From positions 69,501 through 133,500 of the forward strand of contig JAOPHQ010000614.1 of assembly GCA_030340625.1 (NCBI GenBank): a DNA stretch of 64,000 nucleotides, written 5' to 3'. A model generated the notes under the pieces. It saw only the letters and a program-made list of their open reading frames with translations, was not told where the DNA came from and made no database searches. Position 1 is the first letter of the stretch. Each line of letters starts with the position of its first letter. Both the position numbers and the translations under genes were made by a program. This DNA is from Merluccius polli. Lineage: Eukaryota; Chordata; Actinopteri; Gadiformes; Merlucciidae. Shown here in pieces: positions 48,186-61,154 of the stretch.

Positions 48186-49499
48186 TCATCATCCTCATCC
48201 TCATCATAACCTAACGTTTGATTTATGTCACCCATGTCTTTAATTAGCCGGACTGGCGTGTTTGAAATGGAAGCTACATGCTACTGGTCAGAGGCTCCTC
48301 TTACCTCAAGGACAGAGAAGAGGCCGCCTCTGCTACACTAGACCAAACATAGCATCACACTTTGTTGGTGTTTGTGATTTGAAGCAGATACAAGGCCTAC
48401 ACAAGGGGTACAAGTTTATACAGCAGTTCACATTTAGTGTGAAGGAAGAGACATTACACCTTGGCCTGGAAACACCAGACAGGCGTCTGAAGGATAACAA
48501 ATAAGGCGGTCATTCTGGCCTCGCACATTTAGTCTAAACATGAAGAATTTGTGCACACGGTGAACTGGACAGTTACCAACACACAAATATAATAAGCATA
48601 ATACAACGTTCATATTGATATACCAGACACAACTCCTAACAGTTAGTGACAGTATATTAGTTAGACTCTGGGGTAAATGTGACTCATCAGTTAGCCTGAT
48701 ATAACATAACGGCATCATTCAATCAAACAAAAATTAGTTTCAAATAACAGTCATATGATTGTTCAACTATTTGTGAGGTTGATTTACACAACAACAACAA
48801 AAATCACACAGTGAGATTCAGGTTTTAATTTTGTGTAACAAATATTGACAGATTGGGGTTTATTAATACTGTATCACACTTTGTATTAGCAGGGCTGCCA
48901 AGTTTCAGAAAATGACAAGAGTGAGACTTTAGTGTCATGATGCGTTCAAAAAAAAAGTGGCCTTTTTTAACATCGATTTGGCCTTTTTTAACATTGATTA
49001 TACCTCATGATGTCCTCACCTCCATGCCAGCTGCTCTCCCTGCACTGTGGCCTCCTAATGCTAGTCTTAATTAACCAGAAATTAGAAATGAAAATTGTAA
49101 CAAGAATTTTGACAGAATAAATGTATTTGTAAATATTTCATTTCAACCAACTCTCCATCATTTAGCTGGGGACATGTCTCATGTTGTAGGTGTTTGTCGC
49201 AGATGTTGATGCTTTGATGACAGAGGCAGGGGGCTCCCACTTAAACCACCTTTGAAAAATGTACATAGGAAGCCTAATTACTCTCAAGTATTTTTGTGTA
49301 GCATTAAATTGATTATGTCAATGGGTATTCCCACTGACAGAGAACGTCGAGTGGGTTTTAAATGTCGGCGCTGTTGTGTGTGAAAGATAGTTAGAGACGC
49401 CAAGACCCGCCTTACGTTGCTTCTGATTTCTGTTTTATATTGCGTGGTGCCTTACGTGGTTGGTTAGATTTAGGCACAAAGGACTGATGGATTGGTCTG

Positions 49500-49760
49500 G
49501 GACAGGGGCGTCTCTAGGCTTTTGACACATCCGGGGCTTAAAGGGTTAAGCAGACCGAAATGTTTAGACATAGAGACATTCATTCATCATGTACAATTAG
49601 GTCTCTGCATTAACTCTGACTCTACACTGTCTTTGTTCATTTCTTGTTTGTAACTTTTTACTTTCACTCTACACTTGCCTTTCTCATTTACTTATTATTA
49701 TTATTATTATTATTGTTGTTATTATTATTATTATTATTATTACTTCCGCTCTTTTACTGC
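49500..49760. repeat. Possible hAT-like element end and (ATT)n microsatellite
   Basis: CAGGGGCGTCTCTAGG at about 49,504 looks like a 5' terminus of a common fish element, but no matching end was found. (ATT)n with ATTGTTGTT interruptions spans about 49,692-49,741. Confidence 0.4.
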
Positions 49761-50515
49761 GTTTAACTCCTCCTTCATACTTTGTGCTATTTCAACAATT
49801 AATATATCACACTCAAAGCGTGTCGCTTGGCAGCTCTGTATCATTTCACTAAGCCTATAGGCCATTCTGTCTGTTGTTCAGCAGACCCACGTCTAAGTCT
49901 GTGGCCTCACACGAAGTTTGTAACGTAATGAATATTGGATGTTGTTCACATGAAACATTCATACATTCACTCAGACACCCAGACCTAGCAGTAGTAAACG
50001 TCCTGAGGCTTACAGCATGGAGGAGGCTGACTTCAGAGTAAAGAGGGAGGGAATTACCAGTCAAATGAGAAGGGGGAGTCAGTAGTAACCCGCCGTAAGA
50101 CCTCTCTTCTTCTGGCCAGAAAACACGGAGTGGCTCGGAAGCAGAGAGACGAGCATTTTGATTTTTATCTTCAGACCACTTTATATTCACTTTATTTTAC
50201 TTGCTGCTTTGTCACCAGGCTGTGGCCTTTAGTTTCCCCGGCAACCAGGCAGAGGCTCACATACTGTGGTTGGTTTTAAGAAAGCGCCAAACTCCCAAGT
50301 AAGTCGTTTTTTTTTTGTTTTGTTGTTGTTTTGTTTGTTTGTTTTATTTTTGTCTCGTATATTAAGCAAGTAATCAAGTCAACAGTAGGATATTCACACT
50401 TGTTGCCCGGAACTCAGAGCTACAGGTAGGCTGCAGTCAACTAAAGGCTGATTTAAATGGATATCCCGGCGCCCACAAACACACGTGGCACACCGGCAGC
50501 ATGCGTCTGGTCCTG

Positions 50516-50778
50516 GTCCTGGTTACCCCTGAAGTCAACCCTAGTCCTAGTTACCCCTGAAGTCAAGCCTAGTCCTAGTCCTGGCCCGGGTTACCCCTGA
50601 AGTCAACCCTAGTCCTAGTCCTGGTCCGAGTCACCCCTGAAGTCAAGCCGAGTCCTGGTCCTGGCCCGGGTCAACCCTAGTCCTGGTCTGAGTCACCCCT
50701 GAAGTCAAGCCTAGTCCTGGTCCGAGTCAACCCTGGTCCTGGACTGAGTCACCCCTGAAGTCACGTCTAGTCCTGCGT
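50516..50778. repeat. Irregular minisatellite
   Basis: Repeats of ACCCCTGAAGTCAA and CCTAGTCCTGGTCC(G)AGTC in varying order, about 30-60 bp per unit. The neighbourhood is non-coding. Confidence 0.85.
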
Positions 50779-50799
50779 TATTAATGTGTATCTGGTCCG

Positions 50800-51295
50800 G
50801 TGGGGGGGGGGGGGGGGGGATGTATTGTCCAGATGTTCAAGGCGCCCAGAAACTCCACATTTTGAGGAAGTCGCCATCCCTTGGACGTATTAACCGTCCG
50901 GCGGGGCTCGCCAGTCTCTCTCCCCCACCCTCACCCCCCCCCCTCCCCCCAGATCTCTCCCCCACCCCCCCCCCCCCCCTCCCCCCAGACACCAGGTTTT
51001 CACTCTCAACGTTAAGATAAGACCACTTCCGTTCAGAGCCACAGTGGTTCCTCGGAGCGATACGGTTTCTGTTTTTAGATCGGAAAGATATAAAAGGACG
51101 TAGCCGTGCCTCGCCTAGTCTAATGTGTTGTGTACGATACCCCCCCCCTTCCCCCCCCCCCCCCACAGTGACGGTAACCGGAGGGGGGGAGGGGGGGTGA
51201 GTCAGACCCGTGGAGAGGCAGCTGTTGCCCCCCCCCCCCCCCCCCCCCCCGGGACCTGGTGGGGGGAGGGGGGGGGGGGGGGGGGGGGGGGATCA

Positions 51296-51326
<31 letters not shown>

Positions 51327-51330
51327 GAGA
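50800..51330. repeat. Extreme G/C homopolymer cluster
   Basis: G-run at about 50,802-50,819; C-runs around 50,935-50,990 and 51,140-51,166; about 21 C at 51,229-51,250 facing G-runs at 51,261-51,325. Between them, GATATAAAAGG at 51,087-51,097 is TATA-like. The runs could form G-quadruplex or hairpin DNA, or be assembly artefacts. Confidence 0.75.
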
Positions 51331-51737
51331 TCAGGGGGGGTTTCCGTGGGTCCTTTGAAAAAACCTGTAGAGCCCGCCATCCTGGACGGCCACTACGGCG
51401 GCTGATAAGGCGCCGCGGGTCCCCACGTGGGGGACAAAGGGAACAAAGGGGGGAGACAATAGTACAGTAGAAACAGTAGACCCGCAACGGAGTCTCGGAA
51501 TTCACAATGAATGTTATATATGATAAAAATGCGGGCTTTGGTCGTTGTTTGGCAGACAACAGCTCGGCTTACTTAACATTGCATCATTCAACCAGTCTAG
51601 TGCCGCGGGGTTAGACACCAGGAAGCTGCTGTAGGAAGTCCTGCTACTGTAATACTGTACTCCTTATACTATAATATTTGTGTTGGTAACCATTGTATAA
51701 TCGCAATATTACACTCGAGGGTGTGCTTTACTTTACC

Positions 51738-51877
51738 GTATACATTTGATGGTGCAGTGATTTATTAAGCTGCCACTGATGCACTATATCAGTGTGATAT
51801 GTGAAAAAGGTATTGACAACTATATTAAACTGCTCAGCGGCAGCTTATAATAAACCACTGCACCATCAAATGTATAC
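51738..51877. repeat. Foldback inverted repeat
   Basis: GTATACATTTGATGGTGCAG at 51738 is the reverse complement of CTGCACCATCAAATGTATAC ending at 51877. Arms are about 37 bp with a few mismatches, around a 64-bp centre. Confidence 0.8.
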
Positions 51878-51880
51878 TGT

Positions 51881-52002
51881 ATACCGTAAAACTTCTAATA
51901 TTAGCCCGGGCGTTTATTTGCTTAAATCACTGAAAGCACCCTGCCTTTATTGGGGACCTGCGTCTATTAGGGACCCTGCTTTTATTCGAAGTTTTACGGT
52001 AT
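51881..52002. mobile_element. Small MITE-like element with 15-bp TIRs
   Basis: ATACCGTAAAACTTC at 51881-51895 and its exact reverse complement at 51988-52002 bound 122 bp with no coding capacity. It directly abuts the foldback repeat. The flanks are TA-rich, so the duplication cannot be read with certainty. Confidence 0.7.
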
Positions 52003-52090
52003 ATATATATATCCTTTTTTTTTTCTAAATGAATGAACTTCTAAAGATCGGAGCTTGGTGCCCCATAGTGGGTTGGGTTCGGTTGGGAAC

Positions 52091-52218
52091 CAGGGGCGGA
52101 CTGGACATCGGGCATACCGGGCAAATTCCCGGTGGGCCGATGTGCATTTGGGCCGGTCCAGATTTTTTCTGGGCCGGTCCAGAGCCCCGGGCCGATTTTT
52201 GTTCCCAGTCCGCCCCTG
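52091..52218. mobile_element. Non-autonomous hAT-type MITE with 8-bp target duplication
   Basis: Ends CAGGGGCGGACTGG and CCAGTCCGCCCCTG are perfect inverted repeats. Flanks at 52083-52090 and 52219-52226 are both TTGGGAAC. An 8-bp duplication with CAGGGG ends is the hAT superfamily pattern. Length 128 bp, no open frame. Confidence 0.85.
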
Positions 52219-52625
52219 TTGGGAACCACTGCTAGTGGAGACAGAGCGGACGACCGTCCGTCTGAGTTCGGGCTCCGCAGAGTCGTGTAATTGCGCCGCC
52301 ACTGCAAAATGGACGTATTACACTGTTTCAGCAAACCCAACTCCAAACACCTTCCCGTGGCTCTGGTGTTGTCCGTCCGGTCCTCACGGCAGTGTGTGAC
52401 CCGATGCGTCAGTCAACTATCCCCCATAATAGAGAGCATTCTGGTTCTACTTATACAACTTAGTTACTAGAATAAACCTAGAATACCACATGGACATGTT
52501 GCTTTAAAGCATTATATACTAGTAACTATAGATGCACTGCTGCTTACAAGCAGTACATCAGTGGACAATATAGTTAACGTTACAAAATGTTTCAAAACTT
52601 CTTTAACTGTGGCTTTACCTTTACC

Positions 52626-52746
<121 letters not shown>

Positions 52747-53563
52747 GGTAGACAAGCAACCATGGTTGTGACATTGGGTGGATGTAGGTCGTACTATTCT
52801 CGCCCCTGAATGCACAGTGATGCAAAGCAGTGCTGTTTGTGTGCAGCAGTAGCTTGTGTAAGTGTGTTTGTGTGCGCTCACTGCGTCTCTTGACACTGCC
52901 CAAGTATCTGTGTTAAAAAGGGTCCGGTCCACGTGATGTGTTGTTCGGTCTGTTTGTCTAAACTTAGTTCTTAGGTGTTTCACAGGCCTCCTCCCTTTTT
53001 TTGGGGTGAGCTTGTCCTGTCAGGATTTGTTCTGTATTTAGACGTTTTAAACCGGTACAGACCAGGCCCAGACAAGCTTTAGGTAGTTCTTCTTTAACGG
53101 TATAACACATTAATAACATTAACAATAATTAATTAATAATAAAAGTGCAGCAGATTCCTTTTCCTTATTATCTTTTAGTTCAACTTTCTAATGTCTACCT
53201 AAATTGTTAACAGTAAGTCTTTTCATAATGCCACTAGTATCATAAAAAGTAATTCTCAAAGTTTCTGTATAGAGTTTACAATACAATGGTTAACCTGGAA
53301 CACGGACAATATTGTGAAAGTGTGTCGCTGACAGTCACAATATCCACATAACTTAATTTGTAGGCTATGAATTGGCCCGGGTCGGGGTAACCGGTGTCTT
53401 CACCTCCTTCCTATTGTTGTTGGGCGCCCATAGAGCCGTGTGTGCTGAATGGGGTTTCACCAGGGGTCTCCATTTCAATGGAATCCCCCTTTTCATATGC
53501 ACAAAAGCAGTGCAGTGGGCTATGGCTAACCACATTACACACACACACCCACACACTTACACA

Positions 53564-53645
<82 letters not shown>

Positions 53646-53944
53646 TGTGGTTTTAAGACTCTCTTTGTTCTAGACACGCGCCTGCCAGAGTCAAGAGGAG
53701 GCTCTCAATGAACCATTGAAATATTAACCTGTTTACACGCTCCCCACAAAAAGCTCTTTCCTGTTGATGAACATCTTTAAAGATGGTTGACAATGTATCA
53801 GGAGGGTTGAGCACAGTTACCAGAACATTGTGTGTGTGTGTGTGTGTGCATGCATGTGTGTGTGTCCATGTGTTATATCTGCAAATTGGTAATTGTGTAC
53901 AGAGTATTTCAATTCATTAGCTAGTGGTCCTACATGAAATAAAC

Positions 53945-53995
<51 letters not shown>

Positions 53996-54064
53996 AGAGG
54001 GCGGGACCTTGGCATAGTATCTGTTTACATGGTCAAGTCAGAGTTCATGGTCACCTGTATTGTA

Positions 54065-54100
<36 letters not shown>

Positions 54101-54699
54101 AGGATTGTCCATTTTTATAATGATCGGAGGTGAAGCCAGACAGGGGTAACTGAGGACAGGGCAGGAAGGGTTGGTGTCAGGCACCCAAACTTGATTTGTG
54201 AGAACAATGGCTGCTAATGAGGGCAGAGGTCCTGGATGTTTCCCACTGTGCAGTTCCGTCACTCTCGGCAGGACGTCATTACCCCCAAACAACGCTGTCT
54301 GAACGCCTCGGACCCCGCAGCGATGATCCCTCGCAAGACACTAATCCCTCATTATTTCACTGTACCCGATTCTTGTACTTTCAATTTCTTCCTTCCTTTG
54401 TGCTTTCACAGATGAGTATGTATTGCTCTCATTGAGCAAATAACACGTAAATAAAATAAGAAATGAACAAACAACCACAAACACAAAAAAAACATATACA
54501 CAGAGCCCAATAATCTGAAAATGTGGGCATTGTTGCGAACATCTTGTATACTTTTGCCGTCCTTTGATGTGTTCCACATAAACTAGCTTGACCGTCGGTG
54601 TTCACTGTTTTCTCCATACTCATTTACTCTTCTCTTACCCCCCCCCCCACCCCCCCCACCCCCCCCACCCCACCCCCTCTGTCTCCTGCTCCCGCACAG

Positions 54700-56102
54700 C
54701 AGCAGCCATGGTGGCCTCTCTCCTCCAGGCCTACAGGAGGCGATGGTGGATGGCCGTGACAGCGGTGCTGGAGAACCTGCTGTGTTCGGCCGTGCTCCTG
54801 GGCTGGGGCTCCCTGCTCATCATGCTCAAAGATCAGGGCTTCTACTCTTACCTGTGCACAGGTAACAGAACCGTCCTCTGTCTTGCTAGCTCACTCAAGT
54901 TTCTGATTTCTATGTTGTCTTGAATTGAAGTGGATAATAGGACCTTGATGATCCATCAACCTTTTGACTGGTTTGGAGTTTGACCATGGTCTGTGAGGAG
55001 GACATACAAAATTAATTATTATACAAAAGTGATTAACACAGTGAAATAATCACACTAAACTTTTCTACTACTCATATTGTGTATACAGATATATTTTCTG
55101 TATATACAGTATGACCCATACCGGTTATCATGTCTTTAGTTTCCCCCGTCAGATCGCTGTAATTCGGATCGTGAATATCTGTTGAATATCCAACATCTTT
55201 CTAACTTTAAAAAAGCTACTATTGAGATGCCTGATTCTTTAAATACACAACCACACACACATTTCACTTTCAGTTTTAATGTGTTTAATGTGGGTTCCTG
55301 GCAGGTGAATATTATTGTAAAACCTGTTAAACATGGTCCACCCGAGTCAGCCAGTAAACGTTGGCTAACCAACATATTTTAGTTTCAACAATGAAACCTG
55401 GGGATACTATGGTAACAATAAAAGCATGTGCTTATCATAACAAAAACTCGACTAACACGACTAACACAAACATTAGTCGGCTAAGAGCCCCGCGACTAAT
55501 TAATTAGTGCACTAGTCAACTATGAGAGGTCAGCCATACTAATTTCCCATCTGGGTTTAATAAAGTACATCCTATCTTACATAAAATAAGCCTATCCTCT
55601 CTCTCCCTTCTCCTCCTCCCACAGATAATGACTCGTTGGTGGACACCCTGGGCAACAGCTCGGGCCTGGAGGCTCCGGAGTGGGCCAGCTGCGTTGACCA
55701 GGAAGAGATGCTCAACTTGGGTTTCACCATCGGTTCCTTCCTGCTCAGCGCCACCACCCTGCCGCTCGGCATCCTAATGGACAAGTATGGCCCACGGCCC
55801 ATTCGCCTGGTTGGCAGGTATGACCCACGCCCAGAAACACTTTGTTACTCGGAAAGAGGAAAGGGTGTGGGTGTGTTTGCGCATGTCTGTGTGTGGGTGT
55901 GAAAGGTTGAATGTCAGTTTGAATTTTGTCCCTTTTTAAATTCCACAACATTAAATGATTAATAATTCTCTGCATATTAGAAAAGAGTATAACAGGATTT
56001 AACTATCACTGTCTGCAGGAGTAAGTAACCCGTAGTTATGTTTATGTTTAGGATTGTTATAGTGATACATTTCATGGCAATGCTGTTGAACAACTTCATG
56101 AA

Positions 56103-56163
<61 letters not shown>

Positions 56164-58053
56164 TGGAATGGATATATCACATTCCTAAAGGGGGTAGGAG
56201 ATATTTTACTACTTTATTTTTTTTTAGTGGTATGTAGAGTATTTTTGTAGTGGTTGGATGAATGGTAGGTTCGTACACAAACACACAGACACACCACGCA
56301 GCCTGTAGTACTAAGTAGTAAGGCAAAAAGCCATGTAGAGATAAGTGATCAGAAACTGTGTGTGTTGAAACGTGCAGACAGTTGAGCCTCACCACATGGC
56401 AGCTGGAAGCAGTGACTACACCCTTACCCTTAACTTATGTATAAAAGTATAACAATAGAAATGATAAGAGTTGAAGTGGATAATAGGACCTTGATGATCC
56501 AAAGTGGGTGCAGAGCCCCACTTTCACACTATAGGTTGACTAATAGATCTAAACCAAGCATTTAGCAGTGGCCAGCAGTCCATATAAGCTGTGAATACGC
56601 CCAGCCAGGCGTTTGGAAAGATTAAATAATTTGTATTGAAATTAGTTTCCAATTTTTTTTTTAAATGAACAAACATTATTTTAGGGTTTTCCTCCAATAT
56701 ATTTAATTTTGGAACGACAATAACTACAGTTGTGACGCTGGGTTTTGATATTAATCTATTATGGTGATTTATGAATGACTCATTTAAATATATGAAAATT
56801 ATGTTTAACCAAAAGGTGGCAGTTGGTGACTGATGTGTTCTCTTACTCCTCTTCCCATTCAGTTTCTGCTTCGGCCTGTCATGTGCCATTATGTCAGTGT
56901 CCGCTTACAACCCCGGAGGTGAGTAGGAACCAGACCAGCTCGAAGCTGGCGCCTTTAGGGCTGAGAACCAGCGTTACCATCACCTTCCAGCATAAGATAT
57001 GCCTAAAAGACACACCATAGTTTACACTAAACTCCTTCTGTTCTACTGAATGCTGTGGTTTACCTCCCATCAGCAAGAACCCTGCTCACTCTACTACACT
57101 TTTATTGTCACTAGGGAACAATTGGTGGTAAATGGTAAATAAAAAGTGCTGGTAAATGTCACCAGATGAGTCATATAATCAGATGTAGTAAATCAGATTA
57201 AGGACCTATTGCTAGAAAACATCAAATACAGCAGTAGATTGTACGGTAGATCTAGATCTAGAACTAGATCTAGATCTATCAAATGGCTCACCCCTCCTTC
57301 CCTCCCCCCTCCCCTCTCCAGTGCTGTCGCCGCTCATCTTCCTCGCTCTCTCCTTCAATGGCTTCGGAGGAATCTGCCTCACCTTCACCTCCCTCACGGT
57401 AAGAAATGGCCACCAAAAAAGAGAGATCGGTGAGAGCTCCGACATTTTTTTCTGATTGGTTCAATTTGGCGCGAGGTGGATCACCTCGCGCCAATTTGAA
57501 CTCGCAATTGAACTCGCAATTTTAACTCACATACACCTTACAACAAGTGAGATCACATGGGCACTCATTTTAAACAAGACAAGACAAGTCCATGTGGTCT
57601 GGTGACCATTGCCAGCATGCAATGAAAAAAACAAACTACAATTTCAATTCATTATAAATAAAACGTGGTCTGTGTTCTGGTCTCATGTGTCCGACTGAAT
57701 ACAAAGCCACTTTGCGCCTCTCTGGGCTCAATAGAAACACACCTAACCCCATGTCACTGAACGCGGCGGGAACCCTCTTACATCACAGAAGAACAAACAC
57801 AAGCCATGGGTTGTTGTGGTTCTTCACAGCAGCAGCAGCAGCAGCTTGTGTTTGTGGAAGCGGTTGGATGTTCCTGTGTCCCTGGGTCTCCAATGCGGTC
57901 AGCTGACCGAGCTCCTCTCTGTTGCCGCTCTCCAGCTATGTTTGTGTGCGTTCTGGCCAGGCGTGTGTTTAGTGCGCCGAGCGTCAGCTGGTGCCCGTCT
58001 CCTCGACTCTGTTTTTACTAGTTGGCCCTGCGTCCGACCAGCTTAGCATTGTT

Positions 58054-58097
<44 letters not shown>

Positions 58098-58158
58098 TCA
58101 GTGGGAATGTGTCCCTACTTAAGAGGACTCGCACATTACTGGCAACTGTCTCTCCACC

Positions 58159-58189
<31 letters not shown>

Positions 58190-59531
58190 ACGATTCAGCC
58201 AATAACAGCCCCTGAGTCCCCGCACACCCACGCCCCCACCCCCTCAATGGCTCCGCCCACTTCACATCTAAACCAAAACACACAATAACAGTCCGTCCCC
58301 ATGGTTCACTCTCCCTCCTCTTTCGTTCACTTTTCCCCAACTCTCTCTCTCTCTGCATATCTCATTGGAGCCATCGCCTGTGCTTGTGCTTGTGCTTGTG
58401 CGTGCGTACAGAATATCACATGCTGCACATCGCAGCGTTAAACGCGAGGCAGATGTAGAGGTCGGGGAAGATCGCGGTTGTTCGTATGACCCGGTGGAAA
58501 TCCTGCCACGCCGCGCCCCGCGTGGCGCCGCCCCCCCGCCGCCTTCCAGACGAGTTAACACACCGAAGATCAGGATAGGCCACGAGTCACAGTGTGCTCC
58601 ATAACATTATGTAATAATATATATATGTCTTTCCATTGGTGTACATTTATATAATACACAAAGACAACGGGCAAAGTTCAACTATTGCAATCTAGATGAT
58701 AATCATAATAAACAGGATAGGCCACTAGTCATAATGTGTTCAATAATATTATCAACCCATTATGTAATACTAAATATATATATTTTTTCTCTTCACTGTA
58801 CATTAATACAACCCACATTAAGAGACACAGGCACAGGGACCAACTGTGAAAATGTCGACACGCAGGGATAGGCTAAGAGTCACAATGTGCTCAATAATAT
58901 TATCATCACATTAGGTTATATACTATATGTGTCATTAGTGTTCAACAAGCACAAAGGCAGAGGCAGCAAGGGACAACCAGGGAGGTCCGGACGTGGTGGT
59001 AATTATAATAATAATTCTAATAATTCTAATAATAATAATAGTAAGAACAAACAGACCTTGATGAAGGTATTCTTGGCCTGAGGCGAGAGCTGAATTGGCC
59101 TTTAACACCATTGGTCTTCTTGAGAGGCATTGCTCCAAGGCGGCCAATAAGAGTCAGCCAGCGCCTCTCTCTATTAACATCCATGACAGCTGTCACACCT
59201 GTCAACATTGACTCTGGCAAAGTTAACCTCTATTATTTTAGTCCTAAAATAATAGATGCTCTATCACTGTCAAGTACGCGGCCCTGGATCACATGACGTA
59301 TACATATACAGCTGACCTCCCGCAACCCTGGCAAACAAACACAGGCACCAAGACTAATGCAGTCATTTTGTTTAGATTATTTATAAGGCGTTATGTTGAA
59401 GGCAGATAAGGCAAATAACTTATTAATTATGGAGGGGGGAGGTTGCAGTGGAGAGGTGGGGGCTAACCCGGGTACAGAACAGTATAGTGTTGGGGAAAGC
59501 AATGGTCGTTCTCTGGGGTGAATGGGGGCAG

Positions 59532-59566
<35 letters not shown>

Positions 59567-60363
59567 AAAGAGTGTTAATAAAGCATTTGACTGATGTTCA
59601 ACTGGATGCTCCGTGTGTGTTTATTATTTTCTTATAAAACCCAGTTAGGCGAACCTATGAACAGCTGGTTGGTTACACGTATCGTAATTGCCGCCTATAG
59701 CGATCAAGACGAGCAGAAAGCCAGGAGCAACATTTAGCAGGTAGTCCTGCTATTGTTGTTATTGTGCTATATGTAGAACAGCGGTGAGCCGTGGGACCTG
59801 ATGTTCAGGACTCGAGGAGTGGATCCACAGAAAGAGTTTTATGGGGACAGCTCACACACCTCAGGCAGGAAGTCGGTCTATACAGCTGTCGTCTATACGA
59901 CTGAGAGCGGCGCGAGGGTCGGTCCATACAGCTGTGGTTTGGTGTTGCCTGCTGTGAGCTCTACTGAGAGCAGTGCGAGGGCTGCTACAGCTGTTGCTTC
60001 GAGGTTCAGAGTCACCCCCCCCCCGCCCAGTCCGCCCCCCCCCCCTCCAGAAAAACAAACCATAACTCTCTCTTTCTGCAGCTCTCTTAACCACCCTTTT
60101 GAACGGTCAAATTCTCCCTTTCTCTGTGTTCTGCTTCTCTTTTCTCTCCACTTGTTTTATGTGTATCTTTGGCCCATGCTGCCTTCTTGTATCCAAGTGC
60201 TGTTCTTATCCAATCCCAACACACGACAAAATATGTAACAGTAACCCCTCCCTTCTGCCAGCATAACCTCTGTGCAGCAATATAACCTATTGTTGCTTCT
60301 CTAAAGTTGCTTGCACACCGCTCCCAACGAACACCAGCAAACAACCACATCCAGGATACCCTG

Positions 60364-60400
<37 letters not shown>

Positions 60401-61103
60401 TGACGTGCTCTGCTAATAACAATATATGTGGACATTCGGAAAAGAAACGCCAAAGCATAGCGATGAAACCAAACCATGCTCCTTTGTTCACATGGACACC
60501 CGGCGGACCGCTATGCTAAACACTTCTTGTGTGCTTCCTTCTGTACATCCGTCTGTCTCTCGTGAAATTCAAGCGCAAACATCAGCGGCGCGAGGACGTC
60601 CGGCGCATGGCGGAGAGAGTTTGGCTTTAGCGGCCGGTAGTGAAATACACAGACCTCTGGGTGTGCCCAGAATGCCCTCTCGCCGCCTTTCCTGAAATCT
60701 TGGCAGTCCCAGAGAATACAGAGGGAATACAGACTGGGAACAATATTGGACTGTGAAGTACTTGGATTCGTAGAAGCCCTGAATGGGGCCTAGTGTTTGA
60801 GGAATGTTTCCTTCAAGCAACGTGTTTTTTTTTTTCTCCTCCTTCCCAGCCCCCCCCCCCCCATCACATCTATCTTGTCATGCGCACATCTAAAAAAACA
60901 CGTTATGACACACATTCATGTATACATAAATCACCTATGCGTTAACACGTTCACACCTTCGGATCGCACACAAAGAGAGAGTGGCTTCGGGAATTGTTTG
61001 TACAGACAGAATTCCTCGAAAAGCCCTTTCCAAAAGGGCGTCCAAACTGTACACATGGAGTAGCTAATAATGGATAAAATGGGAATGGGCCTCATTTATT
61101 TTA

Positions 61104-61154
<51 letters not shown>

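Noticed and set aside
48022..48243. Poly-Asp or poly-His open frames near 48.1 kb
   Set aside because: Translations of the (ATG)n microsatellite.
48262..48504. 80-codon plus-strand open frame
   Set aside because: No recognisable domain, no splice partners and no homology that I can support.
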